A DNA stretch of 64,000 nucleotides from Pedobacter xixiisoli (GTDB taxonomy: Bacteria > Bacteroidota > Bacteroidia > Sphingobacteriales > Sphingobacteriaceae). Below are positions 36,524 through 42,770 of the stretch, piece after piece. The DNA lies in NCBI RefSeq assembly GCF_900215335.1, contig NZ_OCMT01000001.1, positions 744,001-808,000 of the forward strand, in the 5' to 3' direction. A program made the position numbers and the translations under genes. Positions within the stretch are counted from its first letter, which is position 1. The number at the start of each line of letters is the position of its first letter. The notes beneath the pieces were generated by a model. That model was given only the letters and a program-made list of their open reading frames with translations. It had not been told where the DNA came from and made no database searches.

Positions 36524-38026
36524 ATGAAAATGAAATTATTCTTTCTTGGTTCTATAGCAATCCTGCTTTTTGCTAACAAGGCGCAGGCGCAAACATGGCA
36601 ATCTAAATTTGTAAAATTAAACAAAGCTGGAAATCTAACTTATGTGCCCGATGCCAAAGGCGATATCATTCCCGATTTTAGTCGAGTAGGTTACCATCAA
36701 GGTGATAAAGCAATTCCGCAAGTTAAAGTGGTAAAAGAACTATCGTCAAATGGCATTAACGACCAACAACAAATACAGGGAGCTATTAACGAACTAGCAA
36801 AAATGCCACTCAATAAAGATGGTATACGAGGAGCAATATTGCTGAAAAAAGGAACTTATGAAATTCCTGGAACTATCAATATCAATGCAAGTGGGATTGT
36901 ATTGCGGGGCGAAGGTTTATCGACTAAATTGGTGGCTACAGGAACTGGTCAGCGTAAACTGATTAGCGTAAATGGCAACGGAAAACCTAAAGAAGTACCG
37001 CAAACAAGAACGAAAATTACAGATGCTTATGTGCCTGTGGGTACAAAGTTTTTTAAGGTAGCTAACGCAGCTCAGTTTAAAGTTGGCGATGATATTGTAG
37101 TTTTCCGTCCAGGTACCACAAAGTGGATAGAAGATTTAAAAATGAACCAAATTGAAGCTCGTGAGGGAACCGTCCAATGGAACGCAGAAGATTACGGTTT
37201 ACAATTCGAAAGAAAAATCACTGCAATAAAAGGCAATCAAATATTTATTGATAATCCTGTGGTAATGGCGATGGAAACACAGTATGGTGGTGGCGAAATC
37301 TACAAATACACTTTTGATGGGAGAATTAGTGAAATAGGAATTGAGAATATGTTGTTGGAATCTGCTTACCAAAGCGATACGGATGAAAACCATGGCTGGG
37401 ATGCAGTATGGCTAAACAGAGTGGAGAACGCATGGGTAAGCAACGTAACGAGCAAATATTTTGGTTATTCTTGTGTAAATCTTGCTACTTACAGTAAACA
37501 GATTACTGTTATAAGTTGTACTTCATTAGCTCCAAAATCTAAGATAGAAGGCGGTAGAAGATACTCTTTCAATAATGATGGACAGTTGAATTTGGTTAGA
37601 GATTGTTCAGCAGACGAAGGACGCCACGATTATGTAACTGGTGCCAAGGTATCGGGACCAAACGTTTTTTACAATTGTAAATCAACTAACGCAAAAGCGG
37701 ATATCGGTCCGCATCATCGTTGGGCGGTAGGCACGTTATATGATAATATCATTACCGATGGAGATATCAATGTACAAGACCGAGGAAATTGGGGAACAGG
37801 ACATGGTTGGGCTGGCGTAACGCAAGTGTTATGGAACTGCGAAGCTCGGAAAATAACGCTGCAAAATCCTTATGCAAGTGGAAACAACTATGCAATTGGA
37901 ATCAAAGCCGAGAAAAGCGAAGGTAGATTGAAGGGCCGCCCAGATGGTATGTGGGAAGGTTTAAATGGAAAAGGGATAATTGTGCCATCATTATACGTCA
38001 AACAGTTGGCAGATAGAATAAAATAG
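36524..38026 (+). CDS. Secreted right-handed beta-helix protein, candidate lyase
   Basis: A 500-residue protein with signal peptide ending near ANKAQAQ. The sequence has the look of a parallel beta-helix: a start with INDQQQIQGAINELAK and GAILLKKGTYEIPGTININASGIVLRGEG, then short strands with turns (NRVENAWVSNVTSKYFGYSCVNLATYSKQITVISC). Conserved-looking charged sites include EGRHDYVTGAKVSGPNVFYNC and GPHHRWAVGTLYDN. I do not recognise a named lyase family. It begins 1 nt after the alginate-lyase-family gene, so the two are translationally close and likely work on the same glycan. A polysaccharide lyase or epimerase role is inference. Confidence 0.75.
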   Translation: MKMKLFFLGSIAILLFANKAQAQTWQSKFVKLNKAGNLTYVPDAKGDIIPDFSRVGYHQGDKAIPQVKVVKELSSNGINDQQQIQGAINELAKMPLNKDGIRGAILLKKGTYEIPGTININASGIVLRGEGLSTKLVATGTGQRKLISVNGNGKPKEVPQTRTKITDAYVPVGTKFFKVANAAQFKVGDDIVVFRPGTTKWIEDLKMNQIEAREGTVQWNAEDYGLQFERKITAIKGNQIFIDNPVVMAMETQYGGGEIYKYTFDGRISEIGIENMLLESAYQSDTDENHGWDAVWLNRVENAWVSNVTSKYFGYSCVNLATYSKQITVISCTSLAPKSKIEGGRRYSFNNDGQLNLVRDCSADEGRHDYVTGAKVSGPNVFYNCKSTNAKADIGPHHRWAVGTLYDNIITDGDINVQDRGNWGTGHGWAGVTQVLWNCEARKITLQNPYASGNNYAIGIKAEKSEGRLKGRPDGMWEGLNGKGIIVPSLYVKQLADRIK

Positions 38027-38036
38027 GATGCTAAAA

Positions 38037-38122
38037 CACCCCGGTCTTCGACCACCCCTCTAAGAGAGGGGAATGATGGTTGCTAATTCCCCTCTCTTAG
38101 AGGGGTGCCCAACGGGCGGGGT
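38037..38122. repeat. Long palindromic element between beta-helix and GH88 genes
   Basis: Perfectly paired 22-bp arms (38053-38074 and 38086-38107, beginning CACCCCTCTAAGAG) enclose an 11-nt loop. Short outer pairs ACCCCG and CGGGGT at 38038 and 38116 extend it. There is no terminal U run. It resembles a mobile palindromic repeat (REP or MITE-like) rather than a terminator. Confidence 0.6.
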
Positions 38123-38161
38123 ATTATAATAATAGAACTAAAATTATTAAAATAACAACGT

Positions 38162-39340
38162 ATGAAATTAAAAATCACAGCAGCGCTCTTATTAGCTACA
38201 ATTAGCGTACAAGCACAGAAAATAGACGTTCCTAGAGCTTTTAAAGCTGCTGCGCAACGAACAGATGTACTAATCAAGAACGTAGATTCTGCTAGAAAAA
38301 TAAAACCCAATTTGGTATCTCCACGTACAGTAGAGAAGGGACAACTTAAAATGGTGGTTTCTAGGGATTGGACCAGCGGATTTTTCCCTGGGGAGCTGTG
38401 GTATTTCTACGAATATACCAAAGACAAAAAATGGTTAGAATTGGCCAAGAAATATACCGAAGATATTAAGAAAGAGCAGTTCAATAAAGGTACCCACGAT
38501 TTAGGTTTTATGATATATTGCCCGTTTGGTAATGGCTACCGTGTGACTAAAGATACCGCCTATAAATCGGTGATTATCCAAGCGGCAAAATCGCTATCCA
38601 CTCGTTTTAATCCCAAAGTTGGGGTTATCCGTTCTTGGGACCATAGCGGCACTAAATGGGATTATCCAGTAATTATCGACAACATGATGAACTTAGAATT
38701 ACTGTTTGAGGCCACTAAATTCACTGGTGATTCATCGTTCTATAAAATTGCGATCTCTCATGCCGATAACACCATTAAAAATCATTACCGACCAGATTTT
38801 AGCTCTTATCACGTAGTAGATTACGATGTAAACAAAGGCGGTGTAATCAAGAAAACTACTGCACAAGGTTATGCCGACGAATCTTCTTGGGCGAGGGGAC
38901 AAGCTTGGGGCTTGTATGGCTACACATTGATGTTCCGTTATACCAAAAGTGATAAATATTTAGCTCAGGCAGATGCTATAGCTAAATACATCCTTAACAA
39001 TAAAAGTACCCCAGCAGACGGTATTCCATATTGGGATTACAATGACCCGCAAATTCCGAATGTCTCTAAAGATGCTTCTGCAGCAGCTATCACGGCTTCG
39101 GCATTGTACGAATTGGCAAAGTATAGCAAAAACGCAAAAACCTATAAAGCAGCGGCAGATCAAATTTTACACTCGTTAAGTACCGCTTACACAAGTAAAA
39201 TTGGCGATAATTATGGTTTTATTTTAGAACATAGCACAGGTCACCGTCCGAACAATTCTGAAATTGATGTGCCTATTAATTATGCAGATTATTACTACAT
39301 CGAAGCATTACGCAGGTATCAAGGGAAGTTCAATTTTTAG
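38162..39340 (+). CDS. Unsaturated glucuronyl hydrolase, GH88 family
   Basis: A 392-residue enzyme with signal peptide ending at SVQAQ and an (alpha/alpha)6-barrel. The two catalytic aspartates are in place: D113 in THDLGFM and D173 in VIIDNMMNLELL, 60 residues apart as in known unsaturated glucuronyl hydrolases. QGYADESSWARGQAWGLYGYT and IPYWDYNDP are further family hallmarks. It removes 4,5-unsaturated glucuronic acid from oligosaccharides made by lyases by hydration of the double bond. That ties it to the two lyase-type genes just upstream. It ends the polysaccharide utilisation locus. Confidence 0.93.
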   Translation: MKLKITAALLLATISVQAQKIDVPRAFKAAAQRTDVLIKNVDSARKIKPNLVSPRTVEKGQLKMVVSRDWTSGFFPGELWYFYEYTKDKKWLELAKKYTEDIKKEQFNKGTHDLGFMIYCPFGNGYRVTKDTAYKSVIIQAAKSLSTRFNPKVGVIRSWDHSGTKWDYPVIIDNMMNLELLFEATKFTGDSSFYKIAISHADNTIKNHYRPDFSSYHVVDYDVNKGGVIKKTTAQGYADESSWARGQAWGLYGYTLMFRYTKSDKYLAQADAIAKYILNNKSTPADGIPYWDYNDPQIPNVSKDASAAAITASALYELAKYSKNAKTYKAAADQILHSLSTAYTSKIGDNYGFILEHSTGHRPNNSEIDVPINYADYYYIEALRRYQGKFNF

Positions 39341-39349
39341 GAATCAGTG

Positions 39350-39497
39350 GTCAGGAATCAGTGTTTATCTCTTATTAAATCTGCGTTTGCATCAGCGAAA
39401 ATCTGCGGGGAAAAAATGAGTGTACTAGGTATAAAAAGTCAGGAATCAGTTTTTATCTCTTATTAAATCAGCGTGTCCATCTGCGAAGATCTGCGGG
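39350..39497. repeat. Two copies of a 60-bp direct repeat
   Basis: The segment starting GTCAGGAATCAGTGTTTATC at 39350-39409 is repeated at 39438-39497 with a few changes; both end in ATCTGCGGG. A shorter relative (ATCTGCGTGAATCTGCG to ATCTGCGG) is at 42638-42679. None is coding. They look like a family of dispersed intergenic repeats. Confidence 0.7.
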
Positions 39498-39745
39498 CAA
39501 ATGTAAGAGTAAGTTAAAACTAAGAAGTCAGACATTTTTTTAAGGCTAAAAGCATCTTTCTTACCTAATCCCGCCATCTCCACCGTAGCGGAGAGATCTT
39601 TGGATATTACATCTCTTTCGATAGATTGTTTAAAGATTTCTCCATTACTGTCAAAATCCGAAACTTCGAGAAGCTAATGAACCAATAACCAAAACAGTAT
39701 CCGGAAACTGATACCTAACACCTCAAAACTGACCACTAAAAACCT
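39498..39745. other. Non-coding stretch before the FUSC gene
   Basis: Together with the repeats this makes 422 nt without a gene between GH88 and FUSC. It holds AT-rich text with a weak CGCCATCTCCACCGTAGCGGAG fold near 39571 and ends in a G-poor tract (from 39675) leading into the -7 element. Nothing coding is seen. Confidence 0.35.
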
Positions 39746-39753
39746 TACCTTTG
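39746..39753 (+). promoter_or_regulatory. Bacteroidota -7 element of the FUSC gene
   Basis: TACCTTTG matches TAnnTTTG. It overlaps a TTG at 39751 that could be mistaken for the start; transcription should begin only a few nucleotides before the ATG at 39763, so that ATG is the start and the leader is very short. Confidence 0.6.
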
Positions 39754-39762
39754 CCGGCTAAA

Positions 39763-41796
39763 ATGTGGTACTCCTTCAAGCAATTTTTCTCGGCAATAAA
39801 GCGCTTATTCACTAGCGAGCACACGGTAGATGCCTTGCGTAACACTCTATCAGTTATTTTGCCCATTATTGTTTTCTACAGAATGGGCTGGCCAACAACG
39901 GGTATAGGCGTAGGCATTGGTGCATTAATGATTTGCATGACCGATTTGGCTGGCAACCGTAGTGATAAGTTTAAAGCCGCTTGGATTAGCATACTGATTT
40001 TTACAATTGTAGCTATTTTAACTGCTTGGAGCACTGCCATTCCCATGCTAATGATTGTAGTGGTGGTACTCATCACTTTTATACTTACCATGTCGGCGGT
40101 AATGGGGCAACGTATGGCTGGTATAGGATTAATGGGCATTATTCTGGCTACTTTTACTATTGGATTAAAGCCAAAAGACGCACTGCTTTATGGCAATTAT
40201 ATTTTTTGGGGTGGTGTTTGGTACTACGTCATTAGCTTAGTCCAAATTTCAATATTCCCTTACCGCTCGTTGAGTAGAGCCATTGCCCAAACCGAGCGAG
40301 AAACAGCCGCTTTATTGAATTTGAGGGCGCAAGGCTATAACCCAGAAATAAGCTTATCAGGTTTTAATCAACGTAACATGCGTTTGCATCTAAAACTGGC
40401 AAATCATCACGAATTGATGAGACAGCTGCTGTTAAGCGACCGTAGAGCCATCCGCCAGTTAAATGCTAAAGGTGGGGTTTACTTGGAGAAAGCTATTAAT
40501 CTGATTGATTTGTACGAACAGGTAAGTGCGGTACATTACGACTATCCGTATTTGCGTAAACAGTTTGAAAATACAGGTGTGCTACCATTTATTCAGCAAA
40601 GCATAGAGCTGTTGGCTAACGTGCTCATTAAGCCAAATCATCAACTTTCTATCACTCAATTCGAAGATTTGCATATCGCTTTGCTTCGACGGGCGGAAAC
40701 ACTAGAAGGGGATAAAAAAACGTTGCTTAAACAAATCGTAGCCAATATTGATGAAATTTATACTTTAATTGTAGCTATTCATCAAAATACAGTAGTAAAC
40801 CAATTAGAAGAAAATACCGAGCGTTATCAGGATTTTTTAACCTTAACGCCAGTGCAAGCTAAGGCAATACGCAGCCATTTTTCTTTAAGCTCCCCCATAT
40901 TCCGATTTTCGCTGCGTTTATCTGCACTTTGTTTGGTAGCTATGATACTAATTACTTGGTTAACCCACGAGCATTATAGCTATTGGTTGCTTTTAACTAT
41001 GGTAATTGTCAGTAGACCTAGTTACGGACAGACCATGAAACGAAATGCAGAAAGGGTAGGTGGTACGGCTATCGGTTTGCTCATAGGCTGGTGTTTAAGC
41101 CAGTATGCGGGTATTCCCTTACAACTGACTGTAAGTGTATTTGGACTGTTCGGATTTTTTGCATTTAACAGAGTTGCCTACAGCATAAGTGCGCTTTGTA
41201 TTACGGTAGCGGTTATTTTGTGTCTCAATGTTTACGATGGCAATTTATGGAAACTCATTTCTGATAGAGCCATATTTACCATCGTTGGTGTATTGCTGTG
41301 CTTGGGCGCCACATTTGTATTCCCTATTTGGAACGCTCCAAGGTTAATCCAATTAATGACCGAAGTCACCAAAGCAAACCTGCTATATTTCCAGTCGGTA
41401 GTTAATTTGAAACCTCACGATTTAGAAGCAATACATCAAACTCGGTTAGCTAGGAAATTAAGCCACCAACAATTATCTGCGCTAAGTGAAGCCATACAAG
41501 CAGCGCAAAAAGAACCCTTCAAAAAACAGCTCAATTGGTCGTTGATAAAGCGTGTTCAACTTTTTAACTACCAGTTCAATGTGCTTACGGCTACGTTTGC
41601 TGGTCTGCAAAAATTAGATAAGGCTTCATTATTACAAACGGAAATCGTGAGCATTCAAAACAACTTGGAACAGTCGTTAATTCATATTAGACAACTCAAT
41701 TTAAAACAATCCATCGATTTACCTTCTTGGGGAGAACAGCCGTTGAACCTGTTAGAAGTATCAAGCTACTTAGCAAGTATTCAAAAAAATAGTTGA
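39763..41796 (+). CDS. FUSC-family inner-membrane protein (aromatic acid exporter-like)
   Basis: A 677-residue protein. Two clusters of membrane helices (about residues 25-165 and 385-520) are separated by a long cytoplasmic helical region and followed by another, the duplicated layout of YccS/FUSC and plant aluminium-activated malate transporters. GWPTTGIGVGIGALMICMTDLAGN and RPSYGQTMKRNAERVGGTAIGLLIG are typical of the two halves. Family members are linked to efflux of aromatic acids such as fusaric acid. No membrane-fusion partner is adjacent. The ATG at 39763 is preferred because the upstream TTG lies inside the promoter element. Confidence 0.85.
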   Translation: MWYSFKQFFSAIKRLFTSEHTVDALRNTLSVILPIIVFYRMGWPTTGIGVGIGALMICMTDLAGNRSDKFKAAWISILIFTIVAILTAWSTAIPMLMIVVVVLITFILTMSAVMGQRMAGIGLMGIILATFTIGLKPKDALLYGNYIFWGGVWYYVISLVQISIFPYRSLSRAIAQTERETAALLNLRAQGYNPEISLSGFNQRNMRLHLKLANHHELMRQLLLSDRRAIRQLNAKGGVYLEKAINLIDLYEQVSAVHYDYPYLRKQFENTGVLPFIQQSIELLANVLIKPNHQLSITQFEDLHIALLRRAETLEGDKKTLLKQIVANIDEIYTLIVAIHQNTVVNQLEENTERYQDFLTLTPVQAKAIRSHFSLSSPIFRFSLRLSALCLVAMILITWLTHEHYSYWLLLTMVIVSRPSYGQTMKRNAERVGGTAIGLLIGWCLSQYAGIPLQLTVSVFGLFGFFAFNRVAYSISALCITVAVILCLNVYDGNLWKLISDRAIFTIVGVLLCLGATFVFPIWNAPRLIQLMTEVTKANLLYFQSVVNLKPHDLEAIHQTRLARKLSHQQLSALSEAIQAAQKEPFKKQLNWSLIKRVQLFNYQFNVLTATFAGLQKLDKASLLQTEIVSIQNNLEQSLIHIRQLNLKQSIDLPSWGEQPLNLLEVSSYLASIQKNS

Positions 41797-41854
41797 GACA
41801 GAACAAGCTTCGCCAAAAATTGTTGTAATGCTAGTTTTAACTCAATCAAAGGTG

Positions 41855-42049
41855 ATGAAAAGAAGATATTTGTTCGTAATGGCATTGGTAGGTTTAATGT
41901 GGACAGCTTGCAGCTCAGACCGTTCAGGGAATGCAAATGATACCATAGCTTTAGATAGCCCTGCGGTTTCAGATAGTTTAGCTATCAAAACTACCGATGC
42001 TGATAGTTTGGGCATAGATACAGTTAATTTGGATACCACCAAGAAATAA
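41855..42049 (+). CDS. Small Asp/Ser/Thr-rich lipoprotein
   Basis: A 64-residue product with signal peptide and lipobox LMWTACSS. The mature part is about 45 residues, acidic and rich in Asp, Ser and Thr (DSPAVSDSLAIKTTDADSLGID), with no fold that I recognise. The ATG at 41855 is preferred to one nine codons upstream because it opens the signal peptide MKRRYLFVMALVG. It lies 58 nt after the FUSC stop. Function unknown. Confidence 0.6.
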   Translation: MKRRYLFVMALVGLMWTACSSDRSGNANDTIALDSPAVSDSLAIKTTDADSLGIDTVNLDTTKK

Positions 42050-42126
42050 GCCCCTGATTTAGTTTTAGTTAAGTAAAAGCAAGCTTGGCTGTTTTTAAAT
42101 AAGAAAGTATTGCCTTAATTTACGGC

Positions 42127-42567
42127 ATGGCAATCCTAAAACCCTTATCTTTTCAGTTAGTACTGTCGATGTTGTTGATAGCTTGTAATGGCAGAAATAA
42201 CCAACCCACTAAACTTACGTACATTAAATATATTTCTCATTACGAGTATGATAGTGCCGTTGTAGTCATCAATAAATCTAAGAAGATTTTCAGTGGTTAT
42301 TTACGTATCGGAAACGGCGGCGATAACATAGATTCTGGGCAGGTAAAAGGTGTTGTGAAAGGAGATACCTTGATAGGGGAGTTTCATTTTAAGCATTACC
42401 AATTGGAGTGGAAGCGTAAACCTGTAGCATTCCTCGTGAAAAAAGATACATTGGTAATGGGTGAAGGATTAATGAAGCTCACTGTTGGTATTCCGCACTT
42501 TGACCCATCTGTACCCATTGATTTTAAAGATAAAAAGCGTTTGGTATTTGTAAGAAGTGATCAATAG
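42127..42567 (+). CDS. Hypothetical lipoprotein
   Basis: A 146-residue protein with a signal peptide ending in lipobox LLIAC and a beta-rich mature part (SAVVVINKSKKIFSGYLRIGNGGDNIDSGQVKGVVKGDTLIGEFHF). The alternation of strands suggests a small barrel, as in several Bacteroidota copper-resistance or NlpE-like lipoproteins, but I do not recognise the family. It is 77 nt behind the previous small lipoprotein. Confidence 0.65.
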   Translation: MAILKPLSFQLVLSMLLIACNGRNNQPTKLTYIKYISHYEYDSAVVVINKSKKIFSGYLRIGNGGDNIDSGQVKGVVKGDTLIGEFHFKHYQLEWKRKPVAFLVKKDTLVMGEGLMKLTVGIPHFDPSVPIDFKDKKRLVFVRSDQ

Positions 42568-42637
42568 CATTTCTTTAATCTATGTTGATATTTTTACCGC
42601 AAAGATTTTTAAGTAACTGGAAAGAAAGCAAAGGCTA

Positions 42638-42679
42638 AATCTGCGTGAATCTGCGTTTTACATCAGCGAGAATCTGCGG
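42638..42679. repeat. Third, shorter copy of the TCTGCG repeat
   Basis: The text ATCTGCGTGAATCTGCG, then CATCAGCGAGAATCTGCGG, repeats the 3' part of the direct repeats at 39350 and 39438. It lies between the hypothetical lipoprotein and the SNF2 gene. Confidence 0.55.
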
Positions 42680-42744
42680 TAAACAATAAAATAATCAATA
42701 ATCAAATCACAAATTTACAAAATCATCAAATAACCAATAATCCC

Positions 42745-42752
42745 TATCTTTG
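42745..42752 (+). promoter_or_regulatory. Bacteroidota -7 element of the SNF2 gene
   Basis: TATCTTTG matches TAnnTTTG exactly and lies 18 nt before the ATG at 42771. A TTG inside it (42750) is in frame but cannot be the start if this promoter is used. Confidence 0.65.
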
Positions 42753-42770
42753 CTCCACCAAAAAATATCA

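Noticed and set aside
39350..39497. CRISPR array
   Set aside because: Only two repeat copies of about 60 bp with an 88-bp period, imperfect, and no cas genes in the window.
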